Part shown: one piece after another, positions 53,336 through 62,061 of the stretch | How the letters are laid out: each line of letters opens with the position of its first letter | Numbering within the stretch: the first letter of the stretch is position 1 | DNA from: Pseudomonas sp. REP124 | Lineage (GTDB): Bacteria; Pseudomonadota; Gammaproteobacteria; Pseudomonadales; Pseudomonadaceae | Assembly (NCBI RefSeq): GCF_020164475.1 | Contig: NZ_JAIQWX010000004.1 | Location: 48,579 to 112,578 of the forward strand | Reading direction: 5' to 3' | DNA: 64,000 bases | Made by a program: the position numbers and the translations under genes | The notes under the pieces: model-generated | The model's database searches: none | What the model was told of the DNA's origin: nothing | Seen by the model: the letters and a program-made list of their open reading frames with translations, nothing else

Positions 53336-54967
53336 TTATTCAGGGATCTCGACGTTATCGAGATCGACGTGCCTGGTTTCCTTGAGCGCGAACAGGCCGA
53401 TGACGAGGCTGATTCCGGTTACCAGCACCGGGTACCACAAGCCGTAATAGATATCGCCGGTGTACACCACCAAGGCGAACGAGATGGTCGGCAGCAGGCC
53501 ACCGAACCAGCCGTTACCGATGTGGTAGGGCAGGGACATCGAGGTGTATCGGATGCGTGTAGGGAACAGCTCGACCATCGTTGCGGCCAGCGGGCCATAC
53601 GTCATGCAGGCGATGAGAATCAGCGTGACGATGATCGCCACCACCATCGGTTTGTTCACCTGGGCCGGGTCTGCGCTTGTTGGATAACCGGCGTCCACGG
53701 TTACTTTTTTGACCGCATCGGCATCGAAGCCAGTGAGCACTGTGCTGCCTACCGCGATCTTGAGATCGCTGCCAGCCGGGCCTGCAATGGACTCATACGG
53801 GATGCCCATTTTCGCCAGATAGGTTTTTGCCTTGTCGCAGGGGCTATCAAATTTCGCTTTGCCCACTGGATCGAACTGAAAGGTGCAGGAAGCGGGGTCA
53901 GCCGTGACAGTGACCGGAGCACTTGCGCTCGCTTGAGATATCTGCGGATTGCCGTAATGGCTCAGGGCGCCGAACAGTGGGAAGTAGAGCACCGTGGCGA
54001 GCAGCAAACCTGTCATGAGAATCGGCTTGCGACCGATTCTGTCCGACAGCGAGCCGAACAGGACGAAGAACGGGGCACCGATTACCACGCTGATAATGAG
54101 CAGTGCATTGGACTGCACGGGATCCATTTTCAGGAACTGGGTCATGAAAAACAGGACGTAGAACTGCGAGGTGTAAAACGTCACGGCTTGACCGGCGTTG
54201 ATACTGAACAGGGCCGTCAGAACGACTTTCAGGTTGGCCCAGGAACCGAATGAATCGCGCAGCGGAGAGTTGCTGGTCTTGCCTTCTTCTTTCATTTTCT
54301 TGAACGAAGGCGATTCGTGCATGCTCATGCGAATCCAGGCCGAGATGCCCACCATCAGCAGCGACAGCAGGAATGGAATGCGCCAGCCCCACGCCTCGAA
54401 CTGATCACCGGTGATTGTGCGGCAGATCAGAATCACCAGCAGCGAAAGGAGCAGACCAAGTGTGGCGGTGGATTGAATCCAGCCAGTGAACAACCCGCGT
54501 TTGTTGGAGGGTGCATGCTCGGCAACGTAAGTTGCCGCACCGCCATACTCGCCGCCCAGTGCAAGCCCCTGAAGCATGCGCAGGACGACCAGAAGGATCG
54601 GAGCCGCGATGCCCCACGAGGCGTAGGTCGGAAGAATCCCAACCAGGAAAGTGGAGAGCCCCATCAGAATGATGGTGGCCATGAACGTGTACTTCCTGCC
54701 GATCATGTCGCCCAGGCGGCCGAAGACCAGCGCGCCGAACGGCCGCACCAAAAAGCCTGCGGCAAATGTCATCAACGCAAAGATGAAGGCTGTGGTGTCG
54801 TTTACGCCGGAGAAGAAGTGCTTGCCGATGATGGCTGCCATCGCGCCATACAGGAAGAAGTCATACCACTCGAAGATGGTTCCAAGAGAGGAGGCGAAAA
54901 TCACCTTCGTGTCTTGTCGTCCAATGTCGGAGGCGCCGACATTTTGTTCCTGCGCTATCTCGTTCAT
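53336..54967 (-). CDS. MHS-family MFS carrier with large central insertion
   Basis: A 543-residue, 12-helix MFS carrier. GTIFEWYDFFLYGAMAAIIGKHFFSG starts it, GRLGDMIGRKYTF is motif A, LQGLALGGEYGGAATYVAEHAPSNKRG the MHS signature. Between helices 8 and 9 it has about 110 extra residues (LSHYGNPQISQASASAPVTVTADPASCTFQFDPVGKAKFDSPCDKAKTYLAKMGIPYESIAGPAG and on) with two Cys, probably a periplasmic loop, unusual for this family. It would bring in a small acid for the linked dehydrogenases. It is the first gene of the operon with mmsA. Confidence 0.9.
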   Translation of the reverse strand: MNEIAQEQNVGASDIGRQDTKVIFASSLGTIFEWYDFFLYGAMAAIIGKHFFSGVNDTTAFIFALMTFAAGFLVRPFGALVFGRLGDMIGRKYTFMATIILMGLSTFLVGILPTYASWGIAAPILLVVLRMLQGLALGGEYGGAATYVAEHAPSNKRGLFTGWIQSTATLGLLLSLLVILICRTITGDQFEAWGWRIPFLLSLLMVGISAWIRMSMHESPSFKKMKEEGKTSNSPLRDSFGSWANLKVVLTALFSINAGQAVTFYTSQFYVLFFMTQFLKMDPVQSNALLIISVVIGAPFFVLFGSLSDRIGRKPILMTGLLLATVLYFPLFGALSHYGNPQISQASASAPVTVTADPASCTFQFDPVGKAKFDSPCDKAKTYLAKMGIPYESIAGPAGSDLKIAVGSTVLTGFDADAVKKVTVDAGYPTSADPAQVNKPMVVAIIVTLILIACMTYGPLAATMVELFPTRIRYTSMSLPYHIGNGWFGGLLPTISFALVVYTGDIYYGLWYPVLVTGISLVIGLFALKETRHVDLDNVEIPE

Positions 54968-55386
54968 TTCTGCAGTACCTCGGCCTATAGGCTCAATTGT
55001 TTTTGTTCTTGACTGCCGGCCGTTTCACATGGCCGCCATCGTTGATTTATCCGAAAGCTGTTGCCTTGGTAATTCACGGGGTTTCGATGGTTGGTGCTGC
55101 TGACAGCAGTGAGGGCGGTCTCCGGTCGCTCATGGGGTTGGGGCCGAGTCTATGAGCGCTCCGGCAAGCGGCACAGTGCAGAAACTGCTCAATGGGTGCG
55201 CAAAAAACAGTGAACGCACCGCTCTTTGCTCCCTTTCTCCTGCACACCCCGACGAGTCAACGGTGAAATCAATTTCCGAGTATTCGTGCATGCAGTGCAG
55301 TGCAGTTCAGTGGTGCACGTGGTCTATCTTGTTGCATGGGGTGCAAGGTGCGACCTTTGTTCCAGTGCAATCACTGGAGGTGAGTC
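54968..55386. promoter_or_regulatory. Divergent control region with a LysR-type box
   Basis: A 419-bp gap between the MHS carrier-mmsA operon and the quinone oxidoreductase gene. It contains TTGCATGGGGTGCAA (55332-55346), a perfect 5-bp inverted repeat that fits the T-N11-A rule of LysR sites, and a nearby run of TGCA-containing repeats (CGTGCATGCAGTGCAGTGCAG, 55285-55305). Two LysR genes lie downstream. Confidence 0.55.
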
Positions 55387-56361
55387 ATGAGCGATGTAGT
55401 GCGTTTCGAGGACGTGGGCAGTGCGGATCAGCTTCAACTGGTCAAGATTGAAGTCGGTGAGCCGGGAGAAGGTGAGGTGCGTATCGAGCAACATGCTGTG
55501 GGCGTCAACCCGCTCGATATCAGCCAGCGCCGGGGCGAAGTGAAGATTCCTTTGCCTTCCGGGATCGGGCTGGAGGGCGCCGGCGTCGTTGCTGCTGTTG
55601 GACCGAATGTGAGCAACGTCAAGGTCGGAGACAGAGTCGCCTATGCAACAGGGCCGATCGGGAGCTATGCAGCCTCCAGGCTCTATCCCGCGGAACGTTT
55701 GGTGAAACTGCCCGATTCAGTGAGTTTTGAAGAAGCCGCTGCGGTGCTATTCAAGGGAATAACCGCTCAATACCTGCTGAAAACGACTTACCCGGTCGGG
55801 AGGGGCACGTATGTTTTGCTGTACGGTGCGGCAGGCGGCGTGGGGCAGTTGATGGCGTCCTGGGCCAGGCACCTGGGAGCCGTTGTGATCGGGGTGGTTT
55901 CAAAGGAGAGCAGCGTGGAGCGAGCACGCGCCGCAGGTTGCGAGCATGTGTTCGTGTATGACAGCGCAACCCTGGCTGCCAATGTTCTGGAAGCAACCGG
56001 TGGCCGAAAGGCGGACGTGGTTTATGACCCTATTGGCAAGCTGACTTTCGACACGTCCCTGGATTGCCTGAAGGTTCGTGGCCTGATGGTGTCGTTCGGC
56101 ATTTCCAGTGGTGTGCCGGATCCTGTGGCTATTGGAACGCTCAATGCAAAGGGCTCTCTGTACCTGACACGTCCGTCATTGGCTGCACACGTAGCCACGG
56201 CTGATGCCTATCAGGAGCGTGCTGCGGATGTACTCGATGCGCTGGTCAAAGGCATTATCAAGGCTCACGTCGCCACGACTTACGCGTTGAAAGACGCGGC
56301 GAAGGCTCAGCAAGACCTGGAAAACGGGCACTCCAGAGGCGCTATCGTGCTCGTGCCCTGA
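55387..56361 (+). CDS. Zinc-free quinone oxidoreductase (QorA/zeta-crystallin type)
   Basis: A 324-residue medium-chain dehydrogenase without the zinc-binding Cys/His residues. AVGVNPLDISQRRGEVKIPLPSGIGLEGAGVVAAVGPNVSNVKVGDRVAY is the catalytic half, and VLLYGAAGGVGQLMASWARHLGAVVIGV the NADPH loop with GAAGGVG. Such enzymes reduce quinones with NADPH. A strong GGAGGT precedes the start. It is the first of a same-strand series with two LysR genes. Confidence 0.92.
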   Translation: MSDVVRFEDVGSADQLQLVKIEVGEPGEGEVRIEQHAVGVNPLDISQRRGEVKIPLPSGIGLEGAGVVAAVGPNVSNVKVGDRVAYATGPIGSYAASRLYPAERLVKLPDSVSFEEAAAVLFKGITAQYLLKTTYPVGRGTYVLLYGAAGGVGQLMASWARHLGAVVIGVVSKESSVERARAAGCEHVFVYDSATLAANVLEATGGRKADVVYDPIGKLTFDTSLDCLKVRGLMVSFGISSGVPDPVAIGTLNAKGSLYLTRPSLAAHVATADAYQERAADVLDALVKGIIKAHVATTYALKDAAKAQQDLENGHSRGAIVLVP

Positions 56362-56392
56362 ATTGCTATTCCTGCCCTTTACGAGGTCATAA

Positions 56393-57316
56393 ATGGATCC
56401 GTTCGACAGCCGTAATGCAGATGAGCTTTCAGCGATTCTGGCGCTCGCCGATCATCAGACATTCTCTGCGGCAGCGAAGGTTCTTGAGCGGCATCCGTCC
56501 GTTTTGTCCAAGCGGATCTCTGCTCTGGAGATGAGATTGGGCGTTCGGTTGGTCGAGCGAACTACCAGAGCCGTGCGATTCACGGATATCGGTGAAAGGT
56601 TTGTCGAAAACTTGCGTGTCGCTGCGCGCATGATAGAAGAAGCGCAGTCCGAGGCACTGCAAGACTCCTCGGAAATACAGGGCACGCTCCGGTTGTCCTT
56701 GCCCTCGGCGATGGGGCGGATGTGGTTGAGCCCCATGGTTGCGGAGTTCGCCAAACTGCATCCCCACCTTTATCTGGAGCTTGAATACACCGATCAATTC
56801 GTCGACATCGTTTCAAAAGGTTATGACCTTGCGATCCGCATCGGTGATCTGCCGGACAGTCGCCTGATTGCCCGCAAGCTCTGCGATCAGACACGCATCC
56901 TGTGTGCTTCCACGGAGTATCTCGACAATTACGGCGCGCCGAGCCATCCCCACGATTTGGTGAATCATCATTGCTTGTCCTACACCGGGTTCAACACCTA
57001 CCCGGATTGGCGCCTGGTTTCGCAAGGTTCATCGGTGACGGTGAGGCCCAAAGGCGCAATCAAAAGCAATGACAATGAAGGTCTTCTGATAGCGGCAAAG
57101 CACGGCCTGGGGATCGTGGCGGGCAGTACCTGGCTGATGGCCAGGGCGATGAGGAAAGGTCAATTAGTGCGGGTCTTGCCGGATTGGACATTCAATACCG
57201 ATGCCGGTGTTTATCTGGTCAGGCCTTCTTCCGCCTATACCTCTGCCAAGGTCGATGCATTCAAGCGTTTCATTGAATCGAAATTTGAAAAACGTGCGCC
57301 CTGGGATGATTCCTGA
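56393..57316 (+). CDS. LysR-family transcriptional regulator
   Basis: A 307-residue complete LysR protein. The HTH is ADELSAILALADHQTFSAAAKVLERHPSVLSKRISALEMRLGVRL, then VRFTDIGERFVENLR and the effector domain GTLRLSLPSAMGRMWLSP, GYDLAIRIGDLPDSRLIARKL. It is 31 bases after the qor gene and 33 bases before a second LysR gene, so the three are likely co-transcribed. Two tandem LysR genes of different subtypes are unusual. Confidence 0.92.
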   Translation: MDPFDSRNADELSAILALADHQTFSAAAKVLERHPSVLSKRISALEMRLGVRLVERTTRAVRFTDIGERFVENLRVAARMIEEAQSEALQDSSEIQGTLRLSLPSAMGRMWLSPMVAEFAKLHPHLYLELEYTDQFVDIVSKGYDLAIRIGDLPDSRLIARKLCDQTRILCASTEYLDNYGAPSHPHDLVNHHCLSYTGFNTYPDWRLVSQGSSVTVRPKGAIKSNDNEGLLIAAKHGLGIVAGSTWLMARAMRKGQLVRVLPDWTFNTDAGVYLVRPSSAYTSAKVDAFKRFIESKFEKRAPWDDS

Positions 57317-57349
57317 CATCGATGTTTCAGTCGAACCGAGAAGTTAGAC

Positions 57350-58252
57350 ATGGCCAAAAAACAGAAAAACGAAAACTGGGATGACTTCCGATATTTTTTG
57401 GCCGTGGCAAGAGCGGGAACATTATCCGGTGCAGCTGAACGGCTGGGTACCGAGCACACTACAGTGGCCCGTCATGTATCTGCTCTGGAAGATGGATTGA
57501 AAATAAGGTTATTCCACAAGAGCAACTCCGGTTATGTGCTCACACCTGAAGGCGAGCGAGTGCTGGGTGCTGTCGAGGGTATGGAAAGTATTCTGCTCTC
57601 CTATAAAAGCGATGAAACGGATCAGGGGCATATATCCGGTATTGTCAGAATAGGGGCGCCTGATGGGTTTGGCAGTGTATTCCTGGCCCCGCGCATGTCC
57701 GAACTGACAAACAAGCATCCTGAACTGGAGGTCGAGATTTATGCGGCTGCACGCGTCTTCAGTCTGTCGAAACGTGAAGCCGATATTGGTATCAGTCTGG
57801 CGACCGCCGAACACATGCGTGTTGCTTCTCGGCGTTTGACAGATTACCGACTGCAGATATATGCCACACAACAATATCTGAACCAGGCACCGCCAATTCG
57901 TACTCAAAAAGATCTTCAGGAACACCCGTTCGTGGGCTACGTGGAAGATCTGCTATTCGCTCCGCAACTGGATTTTTCCAACGGTCTGGAGGTCGAACTG
58001 ATCTCGCGTCTTCGCAGCACCAATCTGCTGACTCAGGTGCATGCGGTCCTCGGTGGCAAGGTGATCGGCATCCTGCCGTCCTACATCGCCACCTACTTTC
58101 CCAAACTGGTCCCCGTGTTGCCGGACGAGGTCAGCATCAAGCGGTCTTTCTACATGCATGTGCATGAGGATCATCGCAAGGCGGCGCATATACGGGAGGT
58201 TGCCCGTTTTATCGCTGACCAGGTGGAGGCCAATAGAGAGATTTTTCTTTGA
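57350..58252 (+). CDS. LysR-family transcriptional regulator (second)
   Basis: A 300-residue LysR protein distinct from its neighbour: NWDDFRYFLAVARAGTLSGAAERLGTEHTTVARHVSALEDGLKIRL is the HTH, followed by GIVRIGAPDGFGSVFLAPRMSEL and GKVIGILPSYIATYFPKLVPVLP. Base composition is slightly more A/T-rich than the genes around. No strong RBS is visible before ATG 57350. It probably acts with the adjacent regulator on the same gene set. Confidence 0.9.
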   Translation: MAKKQKNENWDDFRYFLAVARAGTLSGAAERLGTEHTTVARHVSALEDGLKIRLFHKSNSGYVLTPEGERVLGAVEGMESILLSYKSDETDQGHISGIVRIGAPDGFGSVFLAPRMSELTNKHPELEVEIYAAARVFSLSKREADIGISLATAEHMRVASRRLTDYRLQIYATQQYLNQAPPIRTQKDLQEHPFVGYVEDLLFAPQLDFSNGLEVELISRLRSTNLLTQVHAVLGGKVIGILPSYIATYFPKLVPVLPDEVSIKRSFYMHVHEDHRKAAHIREVARFIADQVEANREIFL

Positions 58253-58402
58253 TTCGGTCTTGTCAGTGAATTTTTGCACGCCGGATGTGTATTTATCGTG
58301 TTGTGAAGGCACAACCGGAAAGCGTACTGTGAACTTCATCGAGTCGGAGTATTTGCAAGTAACTCGACTCTTTCTTACTCACAATTAAATAACAGGTGCA
58401 AC

Positions 58403-58687
58403 ATGTTATACGTCATCTACTGCAAGGATGATCCGTCTACGCCTGCCAAACGTGATGAGTTTTATGATGCGCACCGCGTTTATCTGAAAAGCGCTCCGAT
58501 CAAGATAGTGATTGCCGGACCTTATACTTCACTCGAGAGTGATCGGAAGATCGGCAGTATGCTGGTTGTCGAAGCTGAATCGCTGCAACAAGCCATTGAT
58601 TTCCAGAAGAATGATCCGTTTGCACTCAATGGCGTCTGGAATAGCGTCAGCGTGAACCCTTATCACAAATCGATCGATCAACGCTGA
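58403..58687 (+). CDS. YciI-like small protein
   Basis: A 94-residue protein of the YciI/dimeric-barrel group: MLYVIYCKDDPSTPAKRDEFYDAHRVYLKS, then IKIVIAGPYTSLESDRKIGSMLVVEAESLQQAIDFQKNDPFALNGVWNSVSVNPYHK, with the conserved DPF and Asp/His positions. Members are thought to be dimeric ferredoxin-like enzymes, for example muconolactone-isomerase-like. It lies 150 bases after the second LysR gene and 104 bases before the 3-hydroxyisobutyrate-dehydrogenase gene. Confidence 0.85.
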   Translation: MLYVIYCKDDPSTPAKRDEFYDAHRVYLKSAPIKIVIAGPYTSLESDRKIGSMLVVEAESLQQAIDFQKNDPFALNGVWNSVSVNPYHKSIDQR

Positions 58688-58791
58688 AGCGACTTTTCTT
58701 ATAAAAAAGTGAAAGGCGAATAACTTCGATCGGCTTTTTTACGCCTGAAATATTAATCAGTACAACCCCTCATAAGCAATGGAGAACAACA

Positions 58792-59712
58792 ATGAAAACT
58801 ATCGCTTGGATCGGCCTGGGTTTTATGGGCATCCCAATGTCCAAACACATGATGAACGCCGGTTACGCTGTCAAAGGTGTTGACATCGATCCGGCAGCGC
58901 GCGAGCGTGCTGCCAAAAATGGCGTCCAGGTCTGCGCGACCGTGGCCGAAGCCTGTCAGGGTGTGGACGCCGTGTTCACCATGCTGCCTACCGGCGTGGA
59001 AGTGAAAGAAGTTCTATCTGGCCCGAACGGCGTATTCGCCAGCATCGATCCGGATACGGTGGTGATCGACTGCTCCACCGTCGGCATCGAAAACGCCCGT
59101 GCGCTGCATGCGTCTGCCAAGCGGGCGGGCAGTATCTTCGCCGAAGCGCCCGTGTCGGGCGGTACCGAGGGGGCCATCGACGGCACTCTGACTTTCATGA
59201 TTGGTTGTGAAGATCCGCATGTCGCACGGGTGAAAGAGCTGCTGGGCCCGATGGGGGATTATGTCGCCCATGCTGGCGGTCCTGAAGCCGGGCAGGCTGC
59301 CAAGGTCGTCAACAATCTGATCATGGGTGTTTGCGTGGCGGTGAACTGTGAAGCTACGGCACTGGCCGAGCGCCTTGGACTGAACCTCAAGGAATTCTTC
59401 GAAATTGCGACTCGCTCCACTGCCGATAATTGGACGTACCGCGTCTGGAACCCGGGCGAAGGCGTAGTAGCCAGCTCACCGGCCTCGAAGGGATATAAAG
59501 CAGGCTTCAAAACCTGGTTGCTGGCCAAGGACCTGACGCTGGCGATGGATGCTGGCCGTGAAGTTGGCGCCACGATCGCTACCGCGGAAGCGGCGCACGC
59601 CTTGCTCAAGAACCACATCGAAAAAGGTGGTGCCGACATGGATGCCACTTCTCTGGTCCTGACCCTCAAAGAGGCTGCCGAAAAGGCGGTGCCGCGCAAA
59701 GCCATTGCCTGA
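58792..59712 (+). CDS. 3-Hydroxyisobutyrate-dehydrogenase-like enzyme
   Basis: A 306-residue beta-hydroxyacid dehydrogenase. IAWIGLGFMGIPMSKHMMNAGY is the NAD(P) loop (GxGxxG), EAPVSGGTEGAIDGTLTFMIG the substrate motif, and EAGQAAKVVNNLIMG carries the catalytic Lys. It oxidises 3-hydroxyisobutyrate or a related 3-hydroxy acid to a semialdehyde, which would be the substrate of the MmsA-type enzyme at 51772. Tartronate-semialdehyde reductase and similar enzymes share the fold. GGAG is 9 bases upstream and a terminator follows. Confidence 0.88.
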   Translation: MKTIAWIGLGFMGIPMSKHMMNAGYAVKGVDIDPAARERAAKNGVQVCATVAEACQGVDAVFTMLPTGVEVKEVLSGPNGVFASIDPDTVVIDCSTVGIENARALHASAKRAGSIFAEAPVSGGTEGAIDGTLTFMIGCEDPHVARVKELLGPMGDYVAHAGGPEAGQAAKVVNNLIMGVCVAVNCEATALAERLGLNLKEFFEIATRSTADNWTYRVWNPGEGVVASSPASKGYKAGFKTWLLAKDLTLAMDAGREVGATIATAEAAHALLKNHIEKGGADMDATSLVLTLKEAAEKAVPRKAIA

Positions 59713-59742
59713 TCGAGTTTCTCCTCGACGATCGTCACTCTT

Positions 59743-59771
59743 AGCCTGAGGCCCGTGCTTCAGGCTTTTTT
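59743..59771 (+). terminator. Rho-independent terminator
   Basis: AGCCTGA-GGCCCGTGCT-TCAGGCT followed by TTTTT, 30 bases past the dehydrogenase stop. Confidence 0.88.
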
Positions 59772-59920
59772 GTTTGCCGCAAGATGGACAAATTTTCCTG
59801 CACAGCGCCTGCAATCCGCGTTGCGATTTCCTGCGATCGGAGGAAGACTACGCCACGCACATCATGCGTCCTCGTGACGGGTGATCCGGCAGCTATCGAT
59901 CTCGCGACAGGACGTCACCC

Positions 59921-61117
59921 ATGCGCAAGGATTACGCAGCTTTTTTCATCTCCCTCTTCCTCTCACGACTGGCCGATCAAATCCTGCTGTTCATCGTGCC
60001 GCTTGTGGTGTTCCAGACCACTAACAGCGCGTCATGTGCAGGGCTGGCGTTTTTCGTCGAATCGCTGCCGCGCTACCTCGCGTTTCCCGTGTGCGGAGCG
60101 CTGTGCGACAAGTTTTCGCCAGTTCGGATATTGCACATCAGTCAGGTTTACCGAGCGCTGCTTTGTGTGGTGGCGGTAGGGTTTTACGCGATGTTCGGCG
60201 GCCTTGCCTGGTTGGTGATGCTGTCGGCGCTGTGCGGGGTACTGACCACGCAGGGCATCATGGCCCGCGAGGTGCTGATGCCGCATATCTTTCAGCATTA
60301 CAGCTACACCAAAACCTTGTCGTATTCGCAGATCGCCGATCAGACCGGGCTGGTACTCGGGCCGCTGGTGGCGGCGTTGTTGCTGGAGGTTTGGGCTTGG
60401 CATTGGGTGGTGCTGTGGGTGGCGGGGTTGTTTGTGCTGGCGGATGTGAGCATGCGGGTGTGGCAGCGACTCAGCCGGATAACGTTGGAGGTGTTCGAAC
60501 AGCATCAGGACATTTGGTTGCAGCCATTGCGGGTAGCCTTTGGGCACATTCGCGAGCAAGCGGAGTTGAAGAAGATCATCGCCTTGGCGGTTGGGGTCAA
60601 TCTGATTGTCGGGGTGACAATGGCGACTTCGGCGGCGATGGTGATCGGGCAGTTCGGCGCTGGCAAGGATGCCTATGCCGGACTACAGGCGGCCGGGGCA
60701 GTGACCACCATTGTGATCCTGTTTTTCCTGGCTCGGGTGGCGCTGCCGATGCGGGTGCTGGGTGGCTTGGGATATTCGATGATTGCCGTGGGTGGATTGT
60801 TCAGTGCATTGAGTCCGGGGCTGGCCGGGTATCTGGTGGGGTTTCTGCTGGTCGTTGGCTTCGACAAGATGTTCAACGTGTATATGCGCAGCATTCGTCA
60901 GCGAGTGATTCCGGCTCGGGACTTTGGCAAGACGGTGGGCGTGATGACGTTGCTCAACAACCTGTCGCAGCCGCTGGCGGGGTTGTTGGTGGCGGGGTTG
61001 GCAGCGCCGCTGGGGATGCAGGGGGTGATATTGATGTTGGCGGCGCTGACTGCGGTGTTGGGCGTGGGCGTTTGGTGGTTGAGTGAGGCGCGTGGTGGGG
61101 TTTCGGTTGGCAGTTGA
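59921..61117 (+). CDS. MFS exporter (MFS_3-like)
   Basis: A 398-residue MFS protein with about 12 helices: FFISLFLSRLADQILLFIVPLVVFQTT opens it, then FPVCGALCDKFSPVRILHISQVYRALLC (motif A form), and FGKTVGVMTLLNNLSQPLAGLLVAGLAAP near the end. The layout, with an early Arg-Ala-Asp and loose motif A, is like the MFS_3/EntS-type siderophore and macrolide exporters; the substrate is unknown. AGGA is upstream. The 3' half is G-rich at wobble positions, unlike the 5' part. Confidence 0.88.
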   Translation: MRKDYAAFFISLFLSRLADQILLFIVPLVVFQTTNSASCAGLAFFVESLPRYLAFPVCGALCDKFSPVRILHISQVYRALLCVVAVGFYAMFGGLAWLVMLSALCGVLTTQGIMAREVLMPHIFQHYSYTKTLSYSQIADQTGLVLGPLVAALLLEVWAWHWVVLWVAGLFVLADVSMRVWQRLSRITLEVFEQHQDIWLQPLRVAFGHIREQAELKKIIALAVGVNLIVGVTMATSAAMVIGQFGAGKDAYAGLQAAGAVTTIVILFFLARVALPMRVLGGLGYSMIAVGGLFSALSPGLAGYLVGFLLVVGFDKMFNVYMRSIRQRVIPARDFGKTVGVMTLLNNLSQPLAGLLVAGLAAPLGMQGVILMLAALTAVLGVGVWWLSEARGGVSVGS

Positions 61118-61175
61118 AGCTTGCTGCGGGGTTTACGGTGTTCGAAGTGGCATTCGCAATTGCGCAGGTATGGCC

Positions 61176-61277
61176 CTGTAGGAGCGAGCTTGCTCGCGAT
61201 GGTCGTTAACGATAACGTGGGAAACCTGATGTTTCGCGGTGGGCTGTCGTCCATCGCGAGCAAGCTCGCTCCTACAG
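61176..61277. repeat. REP pair in inverted orientation
   Basis: CTGTAGGAGCGAGCTTGCTCG and inverted CGAGCAAGCTCGCTCCTACAG lie between the convergent MFS exporter and effector-module genes. Confidence 0.9.
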
Positions 61278-61291
61278 AAAGGTACCGCTGA

Positions 61292-62041
61292 TTAGTTCAG
61301 AACCTCCACCTTTCCAATGACACAAGGCACACTGGATGGCAGCTGGGCTTTGATAAGATTCACTACTTGTTCTTTTTTTCGGCGTTGAAAGAAAACGTAT
61401 TGGCTCCCTGAGAGCATGTCATTTGTGTTTTTTTCCGGATATTTAAACTCCAGTTCAACCATGTCTCTATTTGTCGCAATCGTAATGTTCGTTAGTTTGT
61501 TCCAGTGTATGAAGTAATGGTGGTATTCAGTGTGCAAACTTTGAAAACCCTTGGAATTTGCCATGGACAGATACATCAGTCCCATGCCGCCGGGACCTAT
61601 CAGTGCACCAATCAGGAAGGTAGGATCAATGGTTGCTAGGAAGATGAAAATAATTGCTATGATGCCGGTAAACCATTTCAAGAATGGTAGTACCCATTTA
61701 GCTGGTTCTTTCCATTCGCAGTATTCCAATCCGGACTGAGTGAATCTATACGCATAATTCATTCGCTGATGGGTCATGGATGAGGTCAGGAGTGAGAAAA
61801 AAATAAAAAAACCTAAGCTAAACAGAATTCTGGATATGTCACCGTCCTCCGGGGTCGGATGTCGATACAGAAAATATGATGCCCCTCCTACGACAAATAT
61901 TGATGAAAACGCAAACATGCAGTTGGCCACGAATGTATTGTAGTTGCGCGCACGAATCGTCCATCCCAATAGCTCTGGTTCATTGGCGAACTTCCATTGG
62001 AGTTGCGGAGGTAAATCAAGGGCTTTGTTGAATTTAAACAT
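61292..62041 (-). CDS. Membrane protein, probable immunity partner of the effector
   Basis: A 249-residue protein with at least four membrane helices: NCMFAFSSIFVVGGASYFLYR, ISRILFSLGFFIFFSLLTSSM, WFTGIIAIIFIFLATIDPTFL and ALIGPGGMGLMYLSM. The C-terminal 80 residues are soluble. Base composition is clearly more A/T-rich than the surroundings, a sign of recent acquisition. It starts 20 bases after the stop of a pore-type effector on the same strand; immunity proteins against membrane-acting type VI effectors are typically encoded just so and are membrane proteins. No family name recognised. Confidence 0.7.
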   Translation of the reverse strand: MFKFNKALDLPPQLQWKFANEPELLGWTIRARNYNTFVANCMFAFSSIFVVGGASYFLYRHPTPEDGDISRILFSLGFFIFFSLLTSSMTHQRMNYAYRFTQSGLEYCEWKEPAKWVLPFLKWFTGIIAIIFIFLATIDPTFLIGALIGPGGMGLMYLSMANSKGFQSLHTEYHHYFIHWNKLTNITIATNRDMVELEFKYPEKNTNDMLSGSQYVFFQRRKKEQVVNLIKAQLPSSVPCVIGKVEVLN

Positions 62042-62061
62042 TTCAGGGCTCGTCCATTAGC

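Noticed and set aside
58690..58740. TAAAAAAG...CTTTTTTA palindrome as terminator after the YciI-like gene
   Set aside because: The stem is only A-T pairs and has no GC core, so it would be a weak terminator; it may simply be A/T-rich spacer.
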